A DNA stretch of 64,000 nt from DASTPP01 sp035762175 (GCA_035762175.1 DASTPP010000427.1:1-64000); one strand, 5' to 3'. Positions 50,113-60,195 are shown, counted from the first letter of the stretch. The notes: generated by a model from the sequence alone, not told the origin. Made by a program: numbers and translations.

Positions 50113-51513
50113 TTAGGGGGCGCCGGGCCCGCAGTCGAGGGCGACGAGGTTGCCCTCGGCGACGACGTAGACGCGCGAGCCGACGACGACGGGGCTGTGG
50201 GGGGCGGCCTTCGGCGGCTCGAGCCTGCCCTGCCAGAGCCGGGCGCCGTCGCGCGCGTCGAGCACGAGCAGGCCCTCGTCGGCCGTCGCGACGACGAGGG
50301 TCTTCGAGCCCTCGGCGGCGGCGACGGCGGTGGCGGCGGGGGGCGCCTCGCGCAGTCCGAGCTTCACGTCGGCCCGCCAGCGCTCTCGCCCGCCCTCGGC
50401 CTCGAGCGCCCGCAGCCCGTCGCGCTCGGTGAGCACGACGAGCCCGCCGGTGAGCACGGGGGCGCGGCGGATGGGCCCCGGCCGCAGGGGGGCCGACCAG
50501 AGCGGCTTGCCCGTCTCGACCTCGCGCGCGAGGAGCGCGGGCCCCGCGGCCGCCTGCTCGGCCGAGTAGAGGCGCCCGTCGCGCGCGGCGGGGTCGCCGA
50601 GCGGCAGCACCTGGGCCGACCAGCCCGGCGCGCCCGTGGCCGCGTCGAAGGCGAAGACGCCGGCGGGCCCGCCGCCGCGCACGCGCGTCGCGTGCACGAG
50701 GCGCGCGCCCGCGAGCGCGATGGCGCCGACCTCGTCGGTCACGTCGCGCGGGGCGCTGCCGAAGCGGTTCTTCTGCCAGAGCGGGGCGCCGTCGGGGTCG
50801 GCGGCGCCGACGAAGAGGCCGGGGCCGTCGACGTGCGAGGTGTTGACGTAGTAAATGCGCTCGCCGTCGGACGCGGTCTGCCCCCAGTAATCGAGCCCGC
50901 GCTTGGCGACGCGAGCGCCGCTCGCCGGGTCGAGAAGAAAGAAGCCGTCGTCGCTCAGCACCACGCGGCCGAGCGCGGGCGCCAGCGTGGGCCAGGTCGC
51001 CTGCGCGTAGTCGACGCGGCTGTCGAAGGCCCACGCGGGGTCGCCGCTCGCGGCCGAGAGCCGCACGACCGAGGGCGACTGGCCGATGACGCCCGAGGCG
51101 TAGACCGCGTCCCGGTCGGCGACCGCGTGGTAGTACACGCCGGGCCGCTCGCGGCCGGCGCCCCGCGGGCGCGCCGTCCAGACCTGGCGGAGGGGCCCGC
51201 GGCAGCACCCGTCGCTCGCGCCGGTGCGGGCGCCGTCGTGGTTGTACGTGAGCCAGGCCGAGGCGCCGCAGGGCGAGGCGGGCGCGGCCGACGCCGCCGC
51301 GCCCGCCGGCCCCGAGGCGCCCGCCGACGCCGACGCGCTCGCCGACGCGCCCGCCGGCCCCGAGGCGCTCGCCGACGCGCTCGCCGACGCCGAGGCCCCG
51401 GCCGGTTGGGGGACGCCGCCGGGCCCGCCGCCCGGGCCGCCGGGGGCGTCGCAGCGGCAGCCGGCGGCGAGGGCGGCGAGGGCGGCGAAGGGGGCGAGGT
51501 TCGTTGGGTGCAT
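50113..51513 (-). CDS. PQQ-like beta-propeller lipoprotein
   Basis: The 466-residue protein has a signal ending AALAAGC (about residue 19), a Ser/Ala/Gly-Pro low-complexity linker (ASASASASAS repeats) and then about 380 residues of PQQ-like propeller. Repeats have the form VYASGVIGQSPSVVRLSAASGDPAWAFD, with Trp at blade ends and GxxLW/GxLYS turns. It probably acts as a binding scaffold at the outer membrane, as BamB does. No quinoprotein catalytic residues are seen. It ends with TAA after CCC. Confidence 0.8.
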   Translation of the reverse strand: MHPTNLAPFAALAALAAGCRCDAPGGPGGGPGGVPQPAGASASASASASASGPAGASASASASAGASGPAGAAASAAPASPCGASAWLTYNHDGARTGASDGCCRGPLRQVWTARPRGAGRERPGVYYHAVADRDAVYASGVIGQSPSVVRLSAASGDPAWAFDSRVDYAQATWPTLAPALGRVVLSDDGFFLLDPASGARVAKRGLDYWGQTASDGERIYYVNTSHVDGPGLFVGAADPDGAPLWQKNRFGSAPRDVTDEVGAIALAGARLVHATRVRGGGPAGVFAFDAATGAPGWSAQVLPLGDPAARDGRLYSAEQAAAGPALLAREVETGKPLWSAPLRPGPIRRAPVLTGGLVVLTERDGLRALEAEGGRERWRADVKLGLREAPPAATAVAAAEGSKTLVVATADEGLLVLDARDGARLWQGRLEPPKAAPHSPVVVGSRVYVVAEGNLVALDCGPGAP

Positions 51514-51612
51514 GGTTCCGGGCCCCGCGCGCGCCCCGCCGGGCGGGGGGGCAGGGGTTCGGGCCCCGCGCGCGCCTCGCCGGGCGGGCCCCGTGCCCTC
51601 GCCGGCGCGCGG

Positions 51613-52305
51613 TCAGCGGGCGGGGGCGCCGTGCAGGAAGGGGGCGAGGAAGGCGTCGGCCTCGCGCACGATGACGTCGAGGCTGGCGGCGAGCGCGTGG
51701 CCGTCGTCGACCTCGACGAGGCGGACGTGGGGCTTGCCGGCGGCCCAGCGGCGCGAGAGCTCGACGTCGGCGGTCTCGTCGCGGCGGCCGTGCACGACGA
51801 GGCAGGGCACGCGCACGTCGGGGAAGCCGCCCGAGACCCGGTCGACGGCCTCGCCGTCGAGGGCGAAGCCGAAGTCGACGCGCTTCTTGCCGCCCTCGGC
51901 GTAGTCGTCGACCTCGAGCCAGCCGGTCTGGCGGAAGGCCTCCCACGCGGGCTCGCCGAGGCGCCGTCGCCAGCGCTCGACGAAGCGGAAGGCGGGCGCG
52001 AGCAGCACGAGGGCGGCGACGCGCGCGTCGCGCTCGGCGGCGCGGCAGGCGGTGAGGCCGCCGAGGCTCGAGCCGAAGAGGACGGCCCGATCGCGCTCGC
52101 CGCCGATGGCCACGCGCGCCGTCTCGATCATGGCGCTGAGGCGCTGGCGCTCGAAGGTCGGCACGCGCAGGCCGAGGCGCTCGAGGCGCACGCCGCGCCG
52201 CGCGTAGTGGGCGGCGATGCTTCGACCCTTGGACGAATCGGGCCCCGAGGCGAAGCCGTGCAAGTAGAGCCAGCGCGGCCCGGGCGGCGTCTCGAGCTCT
52301 TCCAT
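51613..52305 (-). CDS. alpha/beta-hydrolase of the YqiA-like esterase group
   Basis: The 230-residue cytoplasmic hydrolase has LYLHGFASGPDSSKG (oxyanion region), the nucleophile elbow FGSSLGGLTA with Ser, VPCLVVHGRRDETAD with the acidic residue and VDDGHALA with the catalytic His. The order matches the YqiA/UPF0227-type esterases. There is no signal peptide. The substrate is unknown. It is divergent from the sensor kinase gene at 52400. Confidence 0.85.
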   Translation of the reverse strand: MEELETPPGPRWLYLHGFASGPDSSKGRSIAAHYARRGVRLERLGLRVPTFERQRLSAMIETARVAIGGERDRAVLFGSSLGGLTACRAAERDARVAALVLLAPAFRFVERWRRRLGEPAWEAFRQTGWLEVDDYAEGGKKRVDFGFALDGEAVDRVSGGFPDVRVPCLVVHGRRDETADVELSRRWAAGKPHVRLVEVDDGHALAASLDVIVREADAFLAPFLHGAPAR

Positions 52306-52399
52306 GGGGGCGAGGGTAGCACGGCGGCCGCGGGGCGCCGCGCCGGCCGGAACGGGCTTGCCGGCCCGGCGTCCGGCCGCTACCCTGACTAGCTAGGGG

Positions 52400-54136
52400 A
52401 TGAATCCGCAGGCCCGCCTCCCGTGGGTGCGAGCCATGCGCCGGGCCTTCGAGGTCTCGCCCATGGGCATGGCGGTCCTCGATCTCGAGGGGCGCTTTCA
52501 GGCGTACAACGCCGCCTTCTCGGCCATCACGGGCTACGGCGCCGACGAGCTCATCGGCCGCGACGCCCGGTCGATCCGCGACCCCAGCGAGTACGAGCGC
52601 GACGCCGCGGGGTGGGCGGCGCTGCGCGCGGGGGCCGCCAAGCTCTACGAGGCCGAAACGCGCTACCTGCATGCCGACGGGCATTGGGTCTGGGTGCAGG
52701 TGGCGAGCACGCTGGTGCGCGACCGGGGCGGGGCGCCGGCGTTCTTCGTCAACTCCACGCGCGACGTGACGCGCGAGCGGGCGAAGGCCGACGCCCTGCG
52801 GCGCAGCGAGGCGCTCTACCGGGCGGTGGCGCACCACTTCCCGAGCGGCGTGGTCATCCTGTTCGACCGCGACCTGCGCATCCTGCTGGTCGACGGGGCG
52901 GGCGCGGGGGTGCTGCCGCACCCGGTCGGCTGGTACGAGGGCCGGCCGCTCGCCGAGTCGATGTCGGCCGAGACCTTCGCCCAGCTCGAGCCGCACTCCC
53001 GCGCCGCGCTCGCCGGGCGCGAGGCGCGCTTCTCGGTCGAGCGCCACGGGCGCGTGTTCGACTCGCACGCGCTGCCGGTGCGCGACGAGGCGGGGGCGAT
53101 CTTCGGCGGCATGGTCGTGAGCCAGGACGTGACCGAGCAGATGCGCGACGAGCGCTCGCGCCTCTCGGCCATCGTCGCCTCGTCGGACGACGCCATCGTC
53201 TCGTGCACGCCGGCCGGCCTCATCGACACGTGGAACCCGGGCGCCGAGCGGCTCTACGGCCGGCCCGAGGCCGAGGCGATCGGGCGGCCGGTCGACGAGC
53301 TGGCCGCGCCCGGGCGCGAGGGCGAGCTGCGCGAGATCGTGCGCCGGGGGCTCGCGGGCGAGCGCACGAGCGGCCACGAGACCGTGCACCTCGGGCGGGG
53401 CGGCGCGCGGCTCGACATCGCGCTGACGGCCTCGCCGATCGTGGGCGGCCGCGGCGTCGCGCTCATCGCGCGCGACATCGGCGCGAGCAAGGAGGCCGAG
53501 CGCAAGCTCAAGGCGTCGCTGCGCGAGAAGGACGTGCTCTTGCGCGAGGTGCACCACCGGGTCAAGAACAAGCTCCAGCTCATCGCGAGCATCCTCAACC
53601 TGCAGGCGCGCCGGTCGGCCGACCCGGCGGTGCGCGCGGCGCTGAACGAGAACCGCGAGCGCATCTACGCGCTCGGGGCGCTGCACGACGCGCTCGACGG
53701 CGGCCGCAACCTGGTCGACCTCGACCTCAGCGCGTACCTGAGCGACGTCGCCAAGAACACGATGCGCTCGGCGCTCGGGCGGGGCGCGCCGCGGCTCGAG
53801 CTCGAGCTGACCCCGCTCCTCGTGTCGGTCGAGACGGCGGTGCCCTGCGGGCTCATCACGCACGAGCTCATCGTCAACGCCTTCAAGCACGCCTTCCCCG
53901 AGGGCCGGACGGGCTTCGTGCGCGTGGGCCTGCGGCCGGCGGGCCCCGACGCGATTGAGCTCGAGGTGAGCGACGACGGCGTCGGGCTGCCCGAGGGGGT
54001 CGAGCCGCACGCGTCGCCGAGCGTGGGCCTGCGCCTGGTCACGAGCCTGGCCGACCAGCTGCGCGCCACGGTCCGGGTCGGCCGCGAGGGGGGCACGTCG
54101 TTCCGGCTGCGGGTGCCGACGGCGAGGCCCGCGTGA
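52400..54136 (+). CDS. PAS-containing HisKA_2/HWE-type sensor kinase
   Basis: The 578-residue soluble kinase has three PAS-type domains (about residues 12-120, 130-250 and 255-370: YNAAFSAITGYGADELIGRD, FDRDLRILLVDG, TPAGLIDTWNPGAERLYG), then a HisKA_2 domain with LREVHHRVKNKLQLI and an HATPase domain with ELIVNAFKHAF and SDDGVGL. There is no membrane segment, so the signal is cytoplasmic. Its TGA overlaps the GTG of the next gene (GTGA), so the two are co-translated and likely act together. Confidence 0.9.
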   Translation: MNPQARLPWVRAMRRAFEVSPMGMAVLDLEGRFQAYNAAFSAITGYGADELIGRDARSIRDPSEYERDAAGWAALRAGAAKLYEAETRYLHADGHWVWVQVASTLVRDRGGAPAFFVNSTRDVTRERAKADALRRSEALYRAVAHHFPSGVVILFDRDLRILLVDGAGAGVLPHPVGWYEGRPLAESMSAETFAQLEPHSRAALAGREARFSVERHGRVFDSHALPVRDEAGAIFGGMVVSQDVTEQMRDERSRLSAIVASSDDAIVSCTPAGLIDTWNPGAERLYGRPEAEAIGRPVDELAAPGREGELREIVRRGLAGERTSGHETVHLGRGGARLDIALTASPIVGGRGVALIARDIGASKEAERKLKASLREKDVLLREVHHRVKNKLQLIASILNLQARRSADPAVRAALNENRERIYALGALHDALDGGRNLVDLDLSAYLSDVAKNTMRSALGRGAPRLELELTPLLVSVETAVPCGLITHELIVNAFKHAFPEGRTGFVRVGLRPAGPDAIELEVSDDGVGLPEGVEPHASPSVGLRLVTSLADQLRATVRVGREGGTSFRLRVPTARPA

Positions 54137-56073
54137 GCGCGCCGCGGGCCACGGTGGCCGTCGTCGAGGACGAGCCGCTCGTCGCGATGGACCTGAGCGA
54201 GATCCTGGCCGAGCTCGGCTACGAGTGCTGCGGCGTCGCCCGGTCGTGCGCCGAGGTGCTCGAGCTGGCGGCGGCGCGCGCGCCCGACCTCGTCCTGATG
54301 GACATCCACATCGAGGGGGCGGTCGACGGCATCGAGGCCGCGCGCCTCTTGCGCGAGCGGCGGCGCATCCCCGTCATCTTCATGACGGCCTTCTCCGACG
54401 ACGAGACGCTGCGGCGGGCCGGCGCCGGCGAGCCGCTCGGGTACGTGGTCAAGCCGGTCGACCCGCGCGACCTGCGCATCGCCATCGAGGTCGGGCTCGC
54501 GCGCAAGCGGGCCGAGGACGCGATCCGGGCCCGCGAGCGCTGGCTGGCGACGACGCTGCTCGCGATCGGCGACGCGGTGGTCTCGGTCGGGGCCGCGGGC
54601 GAGGTGCGCTCGCTCAACGCGCGGGCCGAAGCGCTGACGGGCTTCACGCAGGCGCGGGCCGAGGGCCGCCCCGTCGAAGAGGTGCTCTCGCTCGTCGACG
54701 AGCGCAGCCTGCGCCCCCTGCCCAACCCCGCCCGCGCCGCGCTCGCCGCGGGCGGGCCCGCCGAGCTGCCCCCGCACGCCGCGCTCTCGACCCCGGGCCG
54801 CCGCTGCCCGGTCGAGGGCAACTCGGCGCCCATCGTCGACGGCGGCGAGCGGCTCGGCGCCGTCGTCGTGCTGCGCGACGTCAGCGGGCGGCGCGAGCTC
54901 GAGCGGCGCGTCGAGCACGCCGACCGGCTCGCCTCGCTCGGCATGCTCGCCGCGGGCGTCGCCCACGAGATCAACAACCCCCTCACCTTCGTGTCGGGCA
55001 ACGCCTCGTTCGTGCGCTCGGCCCTCGCCGAGGCCCGCCCGGCCGAGGGCGGCGCGCCCCCCGACCTCGGCGAGCTCGTGCGCGCGCTCGACGACGTGCT
55101 CGTCGGCGGCGACCGCATCCGGCGCATCGTGGCCGACCTGCGCGCCTTCGCCCGCGCCGACGCCGGCCGCACGGGCCCGGTCGACGTCGCCGAGAGCGTG
55201 CGCTGGGCCCTGCGCCTGCTCGGGCCGAGCGCGCGCGAGCGGGCGCAGCTCGTCGAAGATCTGCCCGCCCTGCCCCCCGTGCTCGGCAACGAGCTGCGCC
55301 TCGGGCAGGTGTTCCTCAACCTCATCCAGAACGCCGTGCAGGCCCTCGGCCCCGGCGACCCGGCGCGACACCGGGTCGGCGTGCGCGCGCGGCCCGAGCC
55401 GCCCGACCGCGTGCGCGTCGAGGTCTGGGACACCGGCGCCGGCGTCGCCGCCGAGCACCTGCCGAACCTGTTCACCCCCTTCTTCACCACCAAGGGCCCG
55501 GGCCAGGGCACCGGCCTCGGCCTCGCCGTCAGCCACGGCATCGTGCGCGCCTTCGGCGGCGAGATCCGCGTCGAGAGCGAGCCGGGCGTGCGCACGACCT
55601 TCTCGGTCCTCCTGCCGGTCGCCCGCTCGCTGCCCGCCCCGGCCGCGACGCCCCGGCCCCCGCCCGAGCCCGCCAAGCTGCCCGCCTCGGGCCGCGTCGC
55701 CGTCGTCGACGATGAGCCCATCGCCGCCGAGGCCGTGCGCCGCCTGCTCTCGCCGCCCCTCGAGGTCGAGACCTTCACCGACCCGCAGCGCGCCCTCGAG
55801 GCGCTCTCGGGCGGGGCCTTCGACGCCGTCGTCTGCGACGTGCTGATGCCCGGCCTCAACGGCACCGAGCTCTACCTCCGCCTCTGTGAGCGCCGCCCCG
55901 ACTTCGCCGAGCGCTTCGTCTTCGTCACCGCCGCCGCGTTCACCAAGGCCGTGCGCGACTTCCGGGCCACGGTGCGCGCCCGCTGGCTCGACAAGCCCTA
56001 CTCGGCCAAGGCCCTGCGCGGCGCGGTCGCCGACGTGCTGGCGCGCGCGCCGGCGCCGCCCGCCGAGCCCTGA
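54133..56073 (+). CDS. hybrid kinase: receiver-PAS-kinase-receiver
   Basis: The 646-residue protein has an N-terminal receiver (VVEDEPLV, phospho-acceptor Asp57 in LVLMDIHIEG, KPVDPRDLRI), a PAS-like domain (about 130-255), a HisKA with LGMLAAGVAHEINNPLT, an HATPase with NLIQNAVQAL, DTGAGVA and GTGLGLAVSHG, and a C-terminal receiver (VVDDEPIA, Asp in DAVVCDVLMPG, KPYSAKAL). Phosphate could flow from the upstream HWE kinase to receiver 1, or internally to receiver 2. It has no DNA-binding domain. The GTG start overlaps the upstream stop. Confidence 0.9.
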   Translation: MSAPRATVAVVEDEPLVAMDLSEILAELGYECCGVARSCAEVLELAAARAPDLVLMDIHIEGAVDGIEAARLLRERRRIPVIFMTAFSDDETLRRAGAGEPLGYVVKPVDPRDLRIAIEVGLARKRAEDAIRARERWLATTLLAIGDAVVSVGAAGEVRSLNARAEALTGFTQARAEGRPVEEVLSLVDERSLRPLPNPARAALAAGGPAELPPHAALSTPGRRCPVEGNSAPIVDGGERLGAVVVLRDVSGRRELERRVEHADRLASLGMLAAGVAHEINNPLTFVSGNASFVRSALAEARPAEGGAPPDLGELVRALDDVLVGGDRIRRIVADLRAFARADAGRTGPVDVAESVRWALRLLGPSARERAQLVEDLPALPPVLGNELRLGQVFLNLIQNAVQALGPGDPARHRVGVRARPEPPDRVRVEVWDTGAGVAAEHLPNLFTPFFTTKGPGQGTGLGLAVSHGIVRAFGGEIRVESEPGVRTTFSVLLPVARSLPAPAATPRPPPEPAKLPASGRVAVVDDEPIAAEAVRRLLSPPLEVETFTDPQRALEALSGGAFDAVVCDVLMPGLNGTELYLRLCERRPDFAERFVFVTAAAFTKAVRDFRATVRARWLDKPYSAKALRGAVADVLARAPAPPAEP

Positions 56074-56124
56074 TCCGGGCGTCGGGAGCGCCTCGCGCGC
56101 TCCCCGGGCGCCCGCCGCCCCCCG

Positions 56125-57084
56125 TCAGGCCTTGTCTTTGCCCGGGCCCCGGCCCGGCTGGCCCCCCGCCTCGGCGCCGCCCTCGTCGACGACCGTGATG
56201 GGCACCTCGATGAAGATATCGTCGAGCGGGATCTCGGGCTCCGAGTCCTCCCAGCGGTAGCTTTGCAGCGAGCGCCGCAGCGAGGGCGAGGCGGGCCGGT
56301 CGCCGAAGCGCACCACGACGGCCGAGGCGTTGTCGGACCCGCCCGCCTCGTTCGCCAGCCGGATGAGCTCGCGGCAGGCCTCGTCGGGGTCGGGCCGCTC
56401 GAGCCCCTCGATGAGGTTCGCCTCGGCGACCAGCTGCGAGACGCCGTCGGTGCAGAGCAGGTAGACGTCGCCGCGCTCGACGTCCTCGGTGCGCAGGTCG
56501 ACCCGCACCGTGGGGTGCACGCCGAGCGCGCGGGTGACGACGTGGCGCGGCAGCCCGGCGAGGCGGTCTTCGGACACCCCGAGGTTGAGCGCGCGCATGT
56601 CGTTCGAGAGGGTGTGGTCGCGCGTCAGCTGCGAGAGCGCGCCCCGGCGCAGGCGGTAGCAGCGGCTGTCGCCCACGTGCGCGATGTGCAGCCGGCCCGT
56701 CTCGATCGAGAAGAGCGCGGCGACCACGGTCGTGCCCATCGTCCGGAAGCCCTCGGAGACCGAGGCCATCTCGCCGATGAGGGTGTTGGCCCGCCGGATG
56801 GCGACGCCGAGCCGGCGCGCGCCCATCGAGGGCGTGCCGCCCGCCACGACCGCCTCGTCGGGCAAGCGCCCGTGCGTGGTCTGGAAGAAGTTCTTGATGA
56901 CCGCGAGGGCCAGCGCGCTCGCCACGTCGCCGCGGTTGTGGCCGCCGACCCCGTCGGCGACGGCGTAGAGGCCCATGTCGGGCGCGACGAGCACCTGATC
57001 TTCGTTGACGGAGCGAACGCGCCCGACGTCCGACCGGGCCGCCGCGACCGGCTTGAGCGCCTGCCACTCGCTTTGCAAGGCCAT
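56125..57084 (-). CDS. PP2C-type Ser/Thr protein phosphatase
   Basis: The protein has 319 residues from the ATG at 57084. The metal-binding and catalytic motifs are complete: GRVRSVNEDQ, YAVADGVGGHNRGDVAS, GTTVVAAL, AHVGDSRCYRL, LTRDHT, LLCTDGVSQLV and GGSDNASAVVVRF. A short acidic/Pro tail follows. It removes phosphate from Ser/Thr and is the natural counterpart of the Hanks-type kinases at 4.3 and 28 kb, although it is not in an operon with either. It is divergent from the 57718 gene across a long spacer. Confidence 0.93.
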   Translation of the reverse strand: MALQSEWQALKPVAAARSDVGRVRSVNEDQVLVAPDMGLYAVADGVGGHNRGDVASALALAVIKNFFQTTHGRLPDEAVVAGGTPSMGARRLGVAIRRANTLIGEMASVSEGFRTMGTTVVAALFSIETGRLHIAHVGDSRCYRLRRGALSQLTRDHTLSNDMRALNLGVSEDRLAGLPRHVVTRALGVHPTVRVDLRTEDVERGDVYLLCTDGVSQLVAEANLIEGLERPDPDEACRELIRLANEAGGSDNASAVVVRFGDRPASPSLRRSLQSYRWEDSEPEIPLDDIFIEVPITVVDEGGAEAGGQPGRGPGKDKA

Positions 57085-57717
57085 GGGGGGGCCAAGCATA
57101 CCCCGACGCAGACCCTACGACTGAGATTTTCGGGCCCCCCCCTTCGTCGGCCGCCCGGCCCCCGTCGGCGCCCCGAGGCCGCCGGCCTCCGCCCCCCCGC
57201 GGGGGCACCCGCCGACGGCCCCAGGAGCCCCGGCGGGGCCGGCCGGGGGCGATTGTCTCGTCCCATACCGCCGCGCCAGAGGTCGGGGTCGCCTCCGGGT
57301 TTCTGCGCTCTTTGCGCACCCTTCTTTGCAAAGCGCCCCGCCCTCGCCGCGTGGCCCCGTTGGTTAGATAAGGGCGCCTGTCGGCCTGACACGACGTGTC
57401 GCCCATTGGTTGTAGTGAAAGGGCCGACCCGCCAACAAAGAGCGAACGATGTATTCAGCCTTTGCTCGGGGCGCGTGAAAAGGTAGAGTTAGGGCGCTGA
57501 TTTTCCGGTAGGTCTGGGGGGCGTCGCCGGTGCGGGGCATCGGCGCGCGGGGCTTGTCGTTTGGGTGTGAGGGCTGGCCGCCCCCGGGTCGCGGGTGGCG
57601 CGGGCGGGCGCGCGAGGGCGCCCGACGTGCTTTCCGGCGGCCGAACGTCGTTGGTCGTCCGAGGGCCCGCGCGCGCCCGTCGCCGCGCCGGCCCGAACCA
57701 AAGAGGAGAGAGGTCCG
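57085..57717. other. 633-bp divergent spacer
   Basis: The region between PP2C (minus) and the secreted-protein gene (plus) has lower GC between about 57295 and 57500. It has a 13-bp dyad gacacgacgtgtc at 57388-57400, a candidate operator. No complete promoter or gene can be called. The last 20 bases hold a strong purine-rich ribosome site. Confidence 0.6.
57388..57400. promoter_or_regulatory. 13-bp dyad, candidate operator
   Basis: gacacgacgtgtc has perfect 6-bp arms around one central base. It lies in the divergent spacer, 304 bp upstream of the PP2C start and 318 bp upstream of the secreted-protein start. The regulator is unknown. Confidence 0.4.
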
Positions 57718-58767
57718 ATGGCACGTCACAGCGCTTTGTCTTTGCTCGCCGCCCTGGCCGTCCTGGGCGCCGCCGGCCGCGCCGCCGCGGCGCAGGCGTG
57801 CGGCTACTCGTCCTCGGGGTGGAACGCGCCGAACGGCGCCGTCGTCTTCACCCGGGGCGAGAGCGGGCCGATCGCCTCGGTGATGAACGCGCTCGGCGAG
57901 TACCGCACGCACTCGATCCTGTCGCACGGCCCGGGCAAGGCGGCGACGCACAGCACGATGCGCACGCCGGCGCAGAACAGCTGGCCCGCCGTCTGCGGCA
58001 CGCCCATCAACGTCGACCAGCTGCGCTACGGCCGGCCGGGCCTCGAGCGCGTGAACCAGGGCGGCATCTACCGCTACATCTACGGCGCGGACACGAGCGA
58101 TCAGGGCACCAAGTTCGTCGCCTACCAGCTCGGCGACGCGCAGCGGGCGGCGGCCATCGGCGACCACATCTTGTGGGACTACGGCCTGGTGGCGCAGAAG
58201 TCCGAGGTCGACGGGGCGCAGAGCATCTTCCGCCCGTGGGTGCGGGGGGGCGTCTCGCCCTACAGCCTCTACCAGTACCGCGACTCCGAGGGGACGCCCT
58301 ACGGCGACCCGTCCATCAACAACGGCATGGTCTGCTCGACCTTCTTGGCGTTCGCGAGCCTCGAGGCGGGCGACAACCTCATCACGCCCTTCACCTACAG
58401 CCACGCGAGCATCGCGAGCGCGGCCAACTCGCTCTTTAGCAGCGTCAAGAACGAGTGTAAGAGCTCTCTCGGCTTCTGGGGCAACATCGGCGCGTCGGTC
58501 GGCTGCCCCTTCTACGACGTGTGCGGCAGCGCCGGCAACCAGGTCACCAACTGCATGGCCACGAACGGGTGCGGCAGCACCAACGGCGACAACTGGAAGG
58601 CGGTGCGCGACAACCCGAACGCGACCGCGACCTCGATCAGCCCCGACCGCCTGGGCGGCTGGAGCGGGCACTCGTGGGGCGGCCCCGAAGACCCCGTCTG
58701 GAGCATCGACTGGAACAACGACGTCCAGTGGAACTCGGGGGGCAACGTCTACGGCTGCTGGTACTGA
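57718..58767 (+). CDS. secreted Cys-rich protein, possible permuted papain-like fold
   Basis: The 349-residue protein has a signal peptide (to about residue 25, AAAA-QA) and nine or so Cys in the mature part (NECKSS, GCPFYDVCG, NCMATNGCGS, YGCWY). GAVVFTRGESGPIASVMNALG and THSILSHGPG, with an early His, followed much later by NNGMVCSTFLAFASLEAG with Cys, resemble the order of permuted papain-like (YiiX/NlpC-related) hydrolases. If so it could cut cell-wall or isopeptide bonds. A strong GAGGAGAGAGG site supports the ATG. The hydrolase idea is inference from motif order only. Confidence 0.7.
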   Translation: MARHSALSLLAALAVLGAAGRAAAAQACGYSSSGWNAPNGAVVFTRGESGPIASVMNALGEYRTHSILSHGPGKAATHSTMRTPAQNSWPAVCGTPINVDQLRYGRPGLERVNQGGIYRYIYGADTSDQGTKFVAYQLGDAQRAAAIGDHILWDYGLVAQKSEVDGAQSIFRPWVRGGVSPYSLYQYRDSEGTPYGDPSINNGMVCSTFLAFASLEAGDNLITPFTYSHASIASAANSLFSSVKNECKSSLGFWGNIGASVGCPFYDVCGSAGNQVTNCMATNGCGSTNGDNWKAVRDNPNATATSISPDRLGGWSGHSWGGPEDPVWSIDWNNDVQWNSGGNVYGCWY

Positions 58768-58788
58768 GCCCGCCGCCCGCGCCGATCA

Positions 58789-60172
58789 ATGAAAGCCGCC
58801 CCCCGGCCCGACGGGGCCGCCCCGCCTCGCCGCCCCGCGCCGAGGCGCCGCGCCGCCCTCGCCGGCCTCGCCCTCGCCGCGCTCGGGCTCTTTCTGCTGC
58901 TGCGCCCCGGGCGCGAGGGGGGCGCCGCCCCGGCCCCCGCGCCGGGGGCGCCTGCGCCCCAAGCCACGCCCGAGGTCGCCCGCGCCGCGCCCGCCGCCGC
59001 CCCGCCCGCCTCGGCGCCGGCGGGCCGGTCGGGCGCGCCGCCCGTCATCGACGCCATCGAGGTCGAGAAGGGCGAGGTCTGCTCGGGCGAAGAGAACCTC
59101 GTCACCATCCGCGCGCACACGCCCGACGGCACCGACGCCTTCTTGCACTACGCCGTCAGCGGGGCCGGCACGGGCACGCAGGTGCCGGTGCGCGTCTTCC
59201 GCAACCCCGACGGCAGCTACGAGATGCCCGAGGTGGCCGCCTTCGGCCGCAACAACGTCGTCACGCGCGCCCCGGTGCCGCCCTTCCGGGTCAACGACTG
59301 CGAGCCGCTGCGCGCGGTGCACGTGCAGTCGCGGGCGCTGCCGAACGCGCCGTCCGAGTTCGAGTTCTACGCCCGGCTCGTCGACGTCGGCGCCAAGGGC
59401 AAGCCCGACGCGCCGCCCTTCAAGCCGAGGCGCTACTACTGGTCGTTCGGCGACGGCACGAGCGACGTGACCGACCGGCCCTTCGTCGCGCACTCGTACC
59501 GCGGGCGGCCCCAGAACGCGCTCTACTCGCAGCTCCTCGTCACGGTCGAGGTCCGGTCCGAGTCGAACGACAAGCTGGTCGGGCGCGCGTCGCTCGAGCT
59601 GCTCAACTCGTCGTTCGAAGACTTCGAGAAGAAGCGCATCGTCACGCTGACGGCGGTGCCCGAGCCGCGCTTCCCCGAGGTGTCGAAAGACGGCACGGTG
59701 CGCCAGACCTTCCGGCTCTCGCACCAGCGCCCGTCGCCGGTGCGCATCACCCGGGTGCGCGCGCTGCGCCACCACAACGGCGAGGCGCCGGCGCCGCCCG
59801 ACGAGAGCTTGGTCGACGACGCGCTCGGGCTCACCGAAATCCCCCCCGGCGAGGGCGCCGCGGTCTCGCTCGCGCTCGACACGCGGCGCGAGCCCGACGT
59901 CTTCTCCGTCACCTACCAGCTCGAGGGGGTCACCCCCGAGGGCTACGCCGTGCGCGGCTCGTTCTCGCTGATGCGCCCGCCGCCGCCGCCCACCAAAGAC
60001 TCGCACACGCCGGTCGACGACCCGATGCTGGTCGCCAAGATCAAGCGCGCGCGCGAGATCTTGCGCCAAGAGTTCGTCACCGACGAAGACATCTGGCGCC
60101 TCGAGCGCGAAGGCAAGTTCGCCGACCTCGTCGCCCCGCCGCCGCCGGCCCCCGAGGGGGGCGAGCCGTTAG
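58789..60172 (+). CDS. PKD-like membrane-anchored protein (stop out of frame)
   Basis: The 460-codon gene has an N-terminal anchor (about 25-40, ALAGLALAALGLFLLL), an Ala/Pro linker, then beta domains: one with EVEKGEVCSGEENLVTI and one PKD-like (YYWSFGDGTSDVTDRPFVAHSY). A helical tail (IKRAREILRQEFVTDEDIWRL) follows. The protein should end after APEGGEP. The next codon is TTA (60169-60171), and TAG is at 60170-60172 in the +1 frame. Beyond it the frame stays open over the next gene for more than 600 codons of shadow sequence. Surface structure or adhesion is the likely role. Confidence 0.75.
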
Positions 60173-60195
60173 GCCGGGGGCCGAGCCCTCGCGCC

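Noticed and set aside
50039..54010. A 1323-residue minus-strand protein
   Set aside because: Arg/Pro-rich shadow translation opposite or beside well-supported genes.
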